Positions 52,156-61,200 of a stretch of DNA of 64,000 nt are shown here, piece after piece. Within the stretch, counting starts at the first letter, position 1; every line of letters begins with the position of its first letter. The position numbers and the translations under genes are program-made. This stretch comes from Bradyrhizobium sp. BTAi1 (GTDB lineage Bacteria > Pseudomonadota > Alphaproteobacteria > Rhizobiales > Xanthobacteraceae). Under the pieces are notes generated by a model. That model was not told the origin of the DNA. It did not search any database and saw nothing but the letters and a program-made list of their open reading frames with translations. The DNA lies in NCBI RefSeq assembly GCF_000015165.1, contig NC_009485.1, forward strand, positions 6,157,501 through 6,221,500, written 5' to 3'.

Positions 52156-52976
52156 GACTTCCCCACTTTCCTGACTGGCGGCCGCCGGCGCGGGCGCTCC
52201 CTGCGGTACACCTCGGCGGTCGGGCTCCAGTGCCGGTGCCCTTCGTCGCCCGTCCGTTCGAGGTTCATCTGCAATGTGTAGCGATCCGGCCGATAGAGCG
52301 CCTGCAAATGCTCCATCGGCTGGCCGTCCTTGCCGTAAACCGTGCGACGCAAGGCCACGAGCGGCATGCCGACATCGATGTCGAGCGCCTTGGCCACGTC
52401 GGGACTCGACAACACCGCGCTGATCTCCTGCCGCGCGGAATCGCTGGTCAATCCCGAACGCTCGATCAGCTCCAGCAGCGGCACGCGCGCAAGATCCTCG
52501 CGCGAATAGCTTCTGCCGATGCGCTCCGGGACATGCGCGATGAGATAGGAGAACGGCACGCCATCGACGAGGCGGACGCGCACCGAGCGCTGCGACCGCT
52601 CGTCGGGTGCGAGCTGCAGCGCCTCGCGGATCTGGTCGGGCGGCGTGACATAGTCGAACGACAGCAGCCGCACATCGGTCGTGCGGCCCATCTCGATCAG
52701 ATGCGCGAATATGTTGGCGACGTCGGCGAGCACCGTGCGCACCTTCGAGGCCGGACGATGCACGAAGGTGCCGAGCCCGCTCTTCTTCTGGATCAGGTCC
52801 TCTGACGCGAGCAAATCGAGCGCCTGGCGGATGGTGACACGGGAGACATTGTGCTCCTCGGCCAGCGCAAACTCGCCGGGCAGCCGCTCGCCGTCCGCAA
52901 GCTCGCCGGATGCGATCTTGTCCTTCAGCAGCAGGTAGATCCGTCGTGCCTTCAGTGGCTCGGACGCGGCGCGCAA
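52152..52976 (-). CDS. GntR-family (HutC/UTRA) transcriptional regulator
   Basis: 274 residues. Winged HTH: IYLLLKDKIASGELADGERLPGEFALAEEHNVSRVTIRQALDLLASEDLIQKKSGLGTFV. The UTRA ligand domain follows: VRLVDGVPFSYLIAHVPERIGRSY and MPLVALRRTVYGKDGQPMEHLQALYRPDRYTLQM. First gene of the transport and hydantoinase operon and divergent to the oxidoreductase gene, so it probably controls both directions from the 52977-53102 region. Confidence 0.93.
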   Translation of the reverse strand: MRAASEPLKARRIYLLLKDKIASGELADGERLPGEFALAEEHNVSRVTIRQALDLLASEDLIQKKSGLGTFVHRPASKVRTVLADVANIFAHLIEMGRTTDVRLLSFDYVTPPDQIREALQLAPDERSQRSVRVRLVDGVPFSYLIAHVPERIGRSYSREDLARVPLLELIERSGLTSDSARQEISAVLSSPDVAKALDIDVGMPLVALRRTVYGKDGQPMEHLQALYRPDRYTLQMNLERTGDEGHRHWSPTAEVYRRERPRRRPPVRKVGKS

Positions 52977-53014
52977 GGCAGGGGCCCCAGTGATTTCGAG
53001 CTATCTTGCTTTCA

Positions 53015-53029
53015 ATACATGAGGTGTAT
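53015..53029. promoter_or_regulatory. Perfect 5-5-5 palindrome, candidate GntR operator
   Basis: ATACA, spacer TGAGG, TGTAT, lying 39 bases upstream of the regulator start and about 75 bases before the divergent oxidoreductase gene. HutC-subfamily proteins bind short AT-rich dyads of this kind. It is the only clear dyad in the intergenic region. Confidence 0.55.
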
Positions 53030-53102
53030 AGAAAATATGACAGCTTAGGTCAACTGGCTCGGCCGGCGCGATCTAAGCAAGGATCGAGCCATCCATCGAG
53101 CC

Positions 53103-55136
53103 ATGGATCGAGCGCGGGGAGGATCACGCGATTTGTCGCAGCATCAGCCATTTGCACAGGCGCTAAGCCCGCTCGACGTCGGCCCCCTGCGCTTCCGCAA
53201 CCGCATCTTCGTTCCCGCACACACGACGAATTTCGGTGAGCACCATCTGCCGAGCGCGCAGCATCTCGCCTATCACCGCGCCCGCGCGCGCGGCGGCGTC
53301 GGCGCCATCATCTTCGAATCCATCCGCGTGCACGCCAATTCGCTCGGCCGGCCGCAGGCGGTGTGCGGCTTCGACCCGGCCTGCATCGATCCGTTCCGCC
53401 GCATCACCGATGCGGTGAAGGCGGAGGGCGCGGTGATGCTCGGCCAGATCATCCATCTCGGACGGCAGGTCGAAGGCGATTTCGAGCGCACGGTGGCATG
53501 GGGCGCCTCAGCCGTGCCGTGGTCGATCTCGGCGCTGCCGCCGCGACCGATGGACGAATTCGACATGGAAGAGGTGATCGAGGGACACCTCGTCACGGCG
53601 CGCAATCTGGTCGCCGCCGGCTTCGACGGCATCGAACTGCAGATGGCGCATGGCCATCTGCTGCAGCAGTTCATGTCGCCGCTCTCCAACAAGCGAAATG
53701 ATGAGTATGGCGGCGCGCTGGAGAACCGGCTGCGTTTTCCCGCCCGCGTGCTGGCGGCGCTGCGCGCCGAGCTCGGAGCCGGCTTCTGCCTCGGCATCCG
53801 CATCAGCGGCGAGGAATATGCCGAGGGCGGGCTCGGCATTGACGAGGCCGAGCGGATCGTGCCGATGCTGGCGCGGCAGACGCGGATCGACTTCATCAAC
53901 GTCTCACACTCGGCCTATGTCGCGAGCTATTCGCTGGCGACGCAGATGGCCGACATGGCGTTCGATCCGGCGCCGTTCCGCAGCCTGCCCGCGCGCATCC
54001 GCGCCGAGCTGCGGACGGAGGGGTTTGACACGCCAGTCTTTGCCGTGTGCCGATTTACGGGACTCGACGAGGCCGATGCCATGATCGCGGCCGGCCACGC
54101 GGACGCGGTCGGCATGGCGCGCGCGCATCTCGCCGAACCGGCGATCGTGCGGAAGTCCGTCGAGGGCCGCCTCGACGAGATCCGCCGCTGCATCGGCTGT
54201 AACCAGGGCTGCGCCGGCATGCTGGAGCGGAACCTGCCGATCCGCTGCCTGATCAATCCGATCGCCGGGCTCGAGGCGCAATTTGACGAGCCCGAAGCAC
54301 TGCCGCGCGGCGCGCGCAAGAAGGTCCTGGTCGTCGGCGGCGGCCCGGCGGGCCTCGAAGCCGCGCGCGTCGCGGCGGCGCTCGGGCATGATGTCACGCT
54401 GTGGGAGCGCAGCGATCAGCTCGGCGGCCAGTTGCGCACGGCTTGGCTGATGCCGAAGCGCGCCAATTTCGAGACGTTCGTCGCGTTCCAGATCGCGGCA
54501 CTCGCCCGGCTCGGCGTCACCACGATCTTCAACAAGGAGGCCAGCGCAGCCGAGATCGCGGCGTTTGGCGCCGATCGCATCATCCTGGCGACGGGCTCGA
54601 CAACGACGCCGATGCCGGTCCCCGGCAGCGGGCCGGTCTTCACCCTGCCCGACGCGCTGCGTGCGCCGGACAGGCTCGGCGCAGCGGTGGCCGTGTTCGA
54701 CCGCACCGGCGAATGGGGCACGCTGGCGGCGCTGGAGCATTTCGCCGACCTCGGCAAAGCCGTGACCTTGTTCGTTCCGGCCGCGAGCTACGCCTGGCGC
54801 ACCACGATCTATTCGACGCTCGCCAACAGCCGCCGCCTGCGCGAGCGCAAGGTGAGGATCGCGACCCTGCGCGCGGTCCGCGCGTTCGACGGCGGCACGC
54901 TGGAGGTCGAGGATCTCTCGACCGGCGAGGTCGCGCGACTGTCCGGCTTCTCTGCGCTGGTGGCGGTCGATCACAACAGCGCCGACCAGACGCTCTATCT
55001 CGCGCTGCGCCGGGCCGGGCTTCCGGTGATGCAGGCCGGCGACAACAATGCGCCGCGCACGGCGCTGGAGGCGACGTATCAGGGCCACATGGCGGCGCGG
55101 GCCCCCTTCCCTGCAGCCTCGGGACTCACGACATGA
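53103..55136 (+). CDS. Old-yellow-enzyme-like FMN/4Fe-4S/FAD oxidoreductase
   Basis: 677 residues in two parts. The first about 370 form an FMN TIM barrel (LDVGPLRFRNRIFVPAHTTNF, MAHGHLLQQFMSPLSNKRNDEYGG, GMARAHLAEP). CIGCNQGCAGM with a later Cys binds a 4Fe-4S cluster. The rest is an FAD/NAD(P) domain (VLVVGGGPAGLEAARVAAALGHDVTLWE). This is the dienoyl-CoA reductase/trimethylamine dehydrogenase/N-methylproline demethylase architecture. It may reduce a C=C bond or remove an N-methyl group. A TTG at 53133 with GGGGAGG upstream is an alternative start. Confidence 0.92.
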   Translation: MDRARGGSRDLSQHQPFAQALSPLDVGPLRFRNRIFVPAHTTNFGEHHLPSAQHLAYHRARARGGVGAIIFESIRVHANSLGRPQAVCGFDPACIDPFRRITDAVKAEGAVMLGQIIHLGRQVEGDFERTVAWGASAVPWSISALPPRPMDEFDMEEVIEGHLVTARNLVAAGFDGIELQMAHGHLLQQFMSPLSNKRNDEYGGALENRLRFPARVLAALRAELGAGFCLGIRISGEEYAEGGLGIDEAERIVPMLARQTRIDFINVSHSAYVASYSLATQMADMAFDPAPFRSLPARIRAELRTEGFDTPVFAVCRFTGLDEADAMIAAGHADAVGMARAHLAEPAIVRKSVEGRLDEIRRCIGCNQGCAGMLERNLPIRCLINPIAGLEAQFDEPEALPRGARKKVLVVGGGPAGLEAARVAAALGHDVTLWERSDQLGGQLRTAWLMPKRANFETFVAFQIAALARLGVTTIFNKEASAAEIAAFGADRIILATGSTTTPMPVPGSGPVFTLPDALRAPDRLGAAVAVFDRTGEWGTLAALEHFADLGKAVTLFVPAASYAWRTTIYSTLANSRRLRERKVRIATLRAVRAFDGGTLEVEDLSTGEVARLSGFSALVAVDHNSADQTLYLALRRAGLPVMQAGDNNAPRTALEATYQGHMAARAPFPAASGLTT

Positions 55137-55172
55137 GGATAGAGCGTTGACATCGACTGAGGACGTTCAGGG

Positions 55173-56594
55173 ATGATGGATGTAGCGCGGCGGCAGCGAA
55201 CGCTGTTCGACAAGGTCTGGGATGCACATGTGGTGACGCGCCGCGAGGATGGCGCGGAGCTCTTGTTCATCGATCGCCACCTCGTGCATGAGGGATCCTT
55301 CCACGCCTTCAACAAGCTGAAGGAGAGGCGCGCGCAGGTGCGCCGGCCTGATCTCACGATCGGCGTCGCCGATCACTACGTGCCGACGCGGACCCGCGTG
55401 CTCAGCGAGATCGCGCCGGAGATCGCGGGCATGATCCGCCAGCTCGACGACAATTGCCGCGCCAATGATATCCGTCTCTTCGGCTTCGACGATCCGCGGC
55501 AGGGCATCGTCCATGTGATCGGGCCCGAACAGGGCCTCACTCTGCCTGGTCTCACGATGGTCTGCGGCGACAGTCACACCTCGACGCATGGGGCGTTCGG
55601 CGCGCTCGCCTTCGGCATCGGCGCTTCGGAGGTTGCGCATGTGCTGCTGACGCAATGCCTGTGGCAGAAGAGACCGAAGCAGATGCGCATCACGATCGAC
55701 GGCGCCCTTGCATCAGGGATCACCGCCAAGGATGTCGCGCTCGCGATCATCGCCAGGATCGGCGCCGATGGCGCCCGCGGCCATGCCATCGAATATGCCG
55801 GAACCGCCATCGATGCGCTGTCGATGGAGGGACGGCTGACGCTGTGCAATCTCGCGATCGAGAGCGGCGCGCGTTGCGGGATGATCGCGCCCGACGAGAC
55901 AACCTTCGCCTATGTGACGGGGCGGCCGTTCGCGCCCAAGGGCGATCTCCTCGATCGCGCCATCGCGAATTGGCGCGAGCTCGCGACCGACGCCGAGGCC
56001 GCGTTCGATCGCGAGATCCGCCTCAATGGCCAGGAGATCGCGCCGACGGTCACCTGGGGCATCAGTCCGGAGGACGCGCTGCCGATCAGCGCGGCCGTGC
56101 CTGATCCCGCTATCTTCGACGACCCCGCGCAAGCGAGCCATGTGCGCGAGGCGCTCGACTATATGGGGCTTCAGGCCGGCCAGGCGCTCGACAGCATCAA
56201 GATCGACCGCGTCTTCATCGGCTCCTGCACCAACAGCCGCATCGAGGATCTGCGGGCGGCCGCCGCCATCCTCGCCGGCCGCACCGCCCGGGTGCCAGGG
56301 CTGGTGTCGCCGGGCTCGCACCTCGTCAAGCAGCAGGCCGAGCAGGAAGGCCTCGACCAGATCTTCCGCGGCGCGGGCCTCGACTGGGTCGGCTCCGGCT
56401 GCTCGATGTGCGTCGGCATGAATGGCGACCTCGTGCCGGCCGGCGAGCGCTGCGCGTCGACCACCAACCGCAACTTCAAGGGCCGGCAAGGTCAAGGCGC
56501 GCGCACGCATCTGATGTCGCCGGCGATGGTGGCGGCCGCAGCCGTGACCGGCCAGCTGACCGACGTGCGGAACTTTCTGAGGGGCGATCGATGA
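55173..56594 (+). CDS. leuC: 3-isopropylmalate dehydratase-like large subunit
   Basis: 473 residues. LFDKVWDAHVV opens the protein; GDSHTSTHGAFGALAFGIGASE, GSCTNSRIEDLRAAA and GSGCSMCVGMN provide the 4Fe-4S cysteines and active site; STTNRNFKGRQG is the usual C-terminal signature. It is an aconitase-superfamily hydratase/isomerase. Adjacency to an oxidoreductase and a catabolic regulator, and the tight overlap with the small subunit, suggest a catabolic paralogue (for example an alkylmaleate or citraconate hydratase) instead of the leucine enzyme. Confidence 0.9.
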   Translation: MMDVARRQRTLFDKVWDAHVVTRREDGAELLFIDRHLVHEGSFHAFNKLKERRAQVRRPDLTIGVADHYVPTRTRVLSEIAPEIAGMIRQLDDNCRANDIRLFGFDDPRQGIVHVIGPEQGLTLPGLTMVCGDSHTSTHGAFGALAFGIGASEVAHVLLTQCLWQKRPKQMRITIDGALASGITAKDVALAIIARIGADGARGHAIEYAGTAIDALSMEGRLTLCNLAIESGARCGMIAPDETTFAYVTGRPFAPKGDLLDRAIANWRELATDAEAAFDREIRLNGQEIAPTVTWGISPEDALPISAAVPDPAIFDDPAQASHVREALDYMGLQAGQALDSIKIDRVFIGSCTNSRIEDLRAAAAILAGRTARVPGLVSPGSHLVKQQAEQEGLDQIFRGAGLDWVGSGCSMCVGMNGDLVPAGERCASTTNRNFKGRQGQGARTHLMSPAMVAAAAVTGQLTDVRNFLRGDR

Positions 56595-57211
56595 GACCGT
56601 TCGACATCATCACGACGACCGCCTGCGCGCTGCCGCTTGCCAGCATCGACACCGATCAGTTGATCCCGGCGCGTTTCATGAAACGCTCGCGCGCCGACGG
56701 TTACGGTCAATACTTGCTGCACGACATGCGCTTCGACGAGACGGGTCAGGCCAGGCCCGATTTCCCGCTCAACGCCGCCAGCGCTGCCGGGGCCGAGGTG
56801 CTGGTGACACGGCGCAATTTCGGCGCCGGCTCGTCGCGCGAAGCGGCGGTCTATGCGCTGGTCGATTTCGGCTTCCGCTGCGTGATCGCGCCGAGCTTCG
56901 GCGACATCTTCGCGTCGAACGCGGTCAACAACGGCCTGTTGCCGGCGACGGTCAGCGAGGCCGACGCGGAAGAGATCCTGTCCCTGCTGCCATCGACGGG
57001 AGCGGCGATCACGATCGATCTGAGAGATGGTCTCATCCGACTGGGCAATCGCACGTTCTCATTCAGCGTCGATCCGATCTGGCGTACCAAGCTGCTGAAC
57101 GGCTGGGACGACCTTGATCTCACGGTCTCCCTGGCTGACGGTATCACCGGCTTCGAAGCGCGCGACGCCCATCAACGGCCCTGGGCCGCTCTCGGAACCC
57201 GGCGCGCCTGA
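56591..57211 (+). CDS. leuD: 3-isopropylmalate dehydratase-like small subunit
   Basis: 206 residues. The swivel-domain features are ASIDTDQLIPARFMKR, VTRRNFGAGSSREAAVYALVDFGFRCVIAPSFGDIFASNAVNNGLLP. The substrate-selecting loop, GAGSSREA after RRNFG, is as in LeuD. Its ATG overlaps the large-subunit stop by 4 bp. Together they form a heterodimeric hydratase. Confidence 0.9.
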   Translation: MRPFDIITTTACALPLASIDTDQLIPARFMKRSRADGYGQYLLHDMRFDETGQARPDFPLNAASAAGAEVLVTRRNFGAGSSREAAVYALVDFGFRCVIAPSFGDIFASNAVNNGLLPATVSEADAEEILSLLPSTGAAITIDLRDGLIRLGNRTFSFSVDPIWRTKLLNGWDDLDLTVSLADGITGFEARDAHQRPWAALGTRRA

Positions 57212-57239
57212 CACCAACCGACAAATGCCGAACTGACAA

Positions 57240-57318
57240 AGAAAGAAGCCGCCTGCACAGGACGTACAGGCGGCCCAAGTCCAGGGAGGAAACGCCCCAA
57301 GAAGGGCTAAATCTTGTT
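57240..57318 (+). ncRNA. Candidate structured RNA or mRNA tail after leuD
   Basis: Hairpin GCCGCCTG (57248-57255) / CAGGCGGC (57267-57274), then a purine-rich CCAGGGAGGAAACG, then a small hairpin GCCC/GGGC around CAAGAA, then AAATCTTGTTTA. I associate similar hairpin plus GGGAGGAAACG modules with multicopy elements in Bradyrhizobium, but cannot search here. An attenuated terminator for leuD is the alternative. Confidence 0.35.
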
Positions 57319-57406
57319 TATCCGATTTTGCGAGTCGTGGGTATCCGGATGTTACCGGAGGTTGCCGCGACCGATTCTCACCCTTCCGGCCGGTACCGGA
57401 CTGCCA

Positions 57407-57625
57407 TCAGGCCGCCTGGCGCTCCTCGTGCTGAACGAATTGCAGCGTGACCTTCTCGACATTGGCGTCGACCCACTCGGCCATGCGCTCCTCCTCCTGC
57501 AGCGATTGTTCGAGCAGCCCGCGGGCTTCGCTGGCGCCGGCCGCACCACACAGCGCCAGCAGCGACTTGTAGGCGGCGATCTCGAAATTCTCGAACGCAT
57601 TGTTGGCAAAGGTGTTCTTCAGGAC
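57407..57625 (-). pseudogene. C-terminal remnant of DUF892 ferritin-like protein
   Basis: About 70 codons read LKNTFANNAFENFEIAAYKSLLALCGAAGASEARGLLEQSLQEEERMAEWVDANVEKVTLQF, the C-terminal half of the YciE/YciF-like (DUF892) ferritin-like family. Upstream, the frame (to 57784) becomes unrelated sequence, with no N-terminal helices. It is either a truncated relic or joined to foreign sequence by deletion. The remainder of the gap, 57626-58293, has short frames on both strands, none of which I can support. Confidence 0.7.
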
Positions 57626-58293
57626 TCGTCGCCCGACATCGCATGTCCCGAGGGATCGCGCGAGACGATCGAGAGGCAAGCAGCTGGAGCAGAGGACATC
57701 GCGGCGCATCGCCGATCCCGTCGCGGCGCCAAAGGATGGGACCTCCTCGCCGTCGCCAAACACGACCGCCGCAGCCAAGGTCAACGCGATATCAGATCAA
57801 CGCCACATCGTCGGCGTGACGAGATGTCGTTTCTGGATCGCATCGCGGCGGTCGGCAGCGTCGGCGGCAAGCTCCGCGCCGGCTTCGGGTTCGATCGTGG
57901 GGGCTTTGTCGAGCCGGATCACGGCAGGTCCGGCGATACGCCCGCCCCCGTTCGGCTCACCGCCCGCGGCGCGCGCGCCAAGGGAACCGGTATGATCGTT
58001 CAGCTTGTCAACGGGGTCGTGCATCTGGCAGCTCCGAGCCCTGAAGCGACGTTACTAATCCTCTCGGCAGATTAGGCGATATCAACTGCGTTAATCCATG
58101 CGCGATGTCGCCGCGCTTAACCGATTCGACCGCGCCGCAGCAGAGCATGCGGCTCCATGCCATCGCTTCGTGGCTGCCTGATGACGACGCGCTGCGATCA
58201 CCAGACCGTGTCTGCGACGTGCTTGCCTGCTCGCCACTCATGCCTCTCACGAACCCGGTTCAGTCAGGCGAAGCGCAACGCCCTGCTCCGATC

Positions 58294-61200
58294 TCATCCG
58301 ATCGACATCAAGCTGGCATTGCCGCCAGCAGCCGCCGTGTTGGTCGACACGCAGACTTCTCTGACGAGTCTGTCGAGCTCATCGTCTCCGTCCACCGCAC
58401 GCTTGATGATCACGGGAATGATGGGCCCGGGCCGCTCGGCCAGCTCTCTGGTCAGCGCGAGCAGTTGTGGGATCGCACCGTCGAACAGGACCGCCTGGAT
58501 GTCGTCGACATCGCGCCAGGAGTCGACAAGCCGAACCCGCGCAAGGTGCGACGGCCCGAGCCCGCCGACCATCGCGCGCGCACATGTTGACGCCTCGGCG
58601 ACGACCTGATTGCCCGTCGCCAGAATGGCACCGCATTGAAGCAGCAGCGCTTCCTCGCTCTGCGCCAGCGCAAGCACGGCCCCGCGCGGCACGAGGCGAT
58701 ACATGTTCTGTTCGCCCACCGGTCCCGGCAGTTCGATCGCCGCGCCAGCGAGCGAGCGCGACAGATAGGCCTCGCAGCGGGCCGCCAGTTCGGCCTGCCC
58801 CTGGCCGCGCAGCCATGCAACATAGGCCTGCGCTGCCGGGTCGGGACGGCCGGCCATGCCGCGGACCGCATCGGACGGTGCGGCCGACAGCCGCCGCAGA
58901 TACAGGGGACCTCCGGCTTTCGGGCCGGTGCCCGACAGGCCGGCGCCGCCGAATGGCTGAACGCCGACCACCGCACCGATGATGTTGCGATTGACGTAGA
59001 TGTTACCGGCACGGATGTCAGCGGACAATTGCGCGATCGTCTCCGCGATGCGCGAATGGATGCCGAATGTCAGACCATAGCCGGTGGCGTTGATCGCGCC
59101 GACGAGATCGGCAAGCTCCTCGCGCCGATAGCGCAGCACGTGGAGAACGGGACCGAACACTTCGCGCTCGACCTCGGCAATCTCGTCGATCTCGATGAGG
59201 GTTGGCGCGACGAACGTCCCAGTCGCCGTGCCCGGCGGCAAGATCAGTTCATCCACCGCATGACCACGATCGCGCATCATCGCCACGTGGGCGGCAATAT
59301 TGTCCCGCGCCTCTGCGCTGATGACCGGCCCGATATCGGTCGACAGCAACGCCGGATTGCCGACCTCGAGCTCGCGCATGGCGCCGCGCAGCATGACGAG
59401 GATGCGATCTGCGACCTCCTCCTGCAGACAGAGGATGCGCAAGGCGGAGCAGCGTTGGCCGGCCGAATCAAAAGCGGATGCGATGACGTCGCCGACGACC
59501 TGCTCCGCAAGCGCGGAGGAGTCCACGATCAGCGCGTTCTGCCCGCCGGTCTCGGCGATCAGCGGAACGGGCCGTCCGTCAACGGTGACGCGTGTGGCCA
59601 ATTGGGTCTGGATCAGACGTGCGACGGCGGTCGATCCGGTGAAGATGACGCCCTGCACGCGCGGGTCCGCGACCAGCGCCGCGCCGACCTGTCCGTCACC
59701 GGGCAGCAATTGCAGGACGCCCGGCGGCAAGCCGGCCTCGCACAGGATGCGCACGGCTTCGGCGGCGATCAGCGGCGTCTCCTCGGCCGGCTTCGCCAGC
59801 ACCGGATTGCCGGCCGCGAGCGCAGCCGCGACCTGGCCGGTGAAGATCGCGAGCGGAAAGTTCCACGGGCTGATGCAGACCACGGGCCCGAGCGCCGGAC
59901 GCACCCCCGCATCGTCAGGCGTTGCGATCTCGTCCGCATAATAGCGCAGGAAATCGACCGCCTCGCGCACCTCCGCAACGGCATTTGCATAGGATTTGCC
60001 GGCTTCGCGCACGATCAGACCGATCAGAATGCGCCGCTGCGCCTCCATCACGGTCGCGGCTGCGCGCAAAGAGATGGCGCGCTCGCGCACGCTGGTCGCA
60101 GCCCATCCCGGCGCCGCCGCCACCGCATTGGACAGGGCCGCCTCGATCTCGCGCGCCGTCGCATCCCGGACATGGCCGACGACGTCACGACGATCCGCGG
60201 GATTGCGGATGATGCGTGCGCATTCCCCGCCTGCTGCTGTCGACGGCAGCGCACGCCATGACACGCCGGCGCTGCGCGTCAGGTCCGTGCCAAGCCGCGC
60301 GAGCTCGCTTTCGTCGGCGAGATCGAGCCCGGCGGAGTTCGGCCGCTGCGAGCCGAACACATCCCGCGGCGTGCGAATCCTCTCATGGGCAGCGCCCGGA
60401 CGCGACGCGGATCGCACCAGCTGCACGGGATCCGCGATCAAGTCCTCGATCACCACCGCGGGATCGGCGATGCGGTTGACGAAGGAGGTGTTCGCACCGT
60501 TCTCGAGCAGCCGGCGAACGAGATAGGCCAGCAATGTCTCATGCGAGCCAACCGGAGCATAGATCCGGCAGGGCCGCGCCAGCCTTCCGGGGCCGACGAT
60601 TTCCTCGTAAAGCGGCTCGCCCATGCCGTGAAGGCACTGGAACTCATACTGGCCCTGATAGAAGTTTGGTCCGGCCATTTCGATGACCGAGGCCAATGTG
60701 CGCGCGTTGTGGGTAGCGAATTGCGGAAACACCGCGTCGGGCGCGCGCAGCAGCTTCCGGGCGCAGGCCAAGTAGGACACGTCAGTATGGGCCTTGCGCG
60801 TGAACACCGGAAAGTCCTCGAGGCCATCGACCTGGGCGCGCTTGATCTCGCTGTCCCAATAGGCGCCCTTGACCAGCCGCACCATCAACCGCCGCTGCGA
60901 GCGGCGCGCCAGATCGATGATCCAATCGATCACGAAGGCGCAGCGCTTCTGATAGGCCTGGACGACGAAGCCGATGCCGTTCCAGCCGGCGAGATCCGCG
61001 TCGCAGCAGAGTGCCTCGAGCAGGTCGAGCGACAGATCGAGACGATCGGCCTCCTCGGCGTCGATGTTGAGTCCGATGTCGTGCTGCCGGGCCAGCAACA
61101 CCAGCTGTTTGAGGCGCGGCAGCAGCTCGCCGAGCACGCGGCCCCGCTTCATCCGGCTGTAGCGCGGGTGAAGCGCCGACAGCTTGATCGAGATCCCCGG

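Noticed and set aside
57797..58024. 75-codon minus-strand frame beginning MHDPVDKLN
   Set aside because: No recognisable family, no good ribosome-binding site, and it lies in a decayed region; left uncalled.
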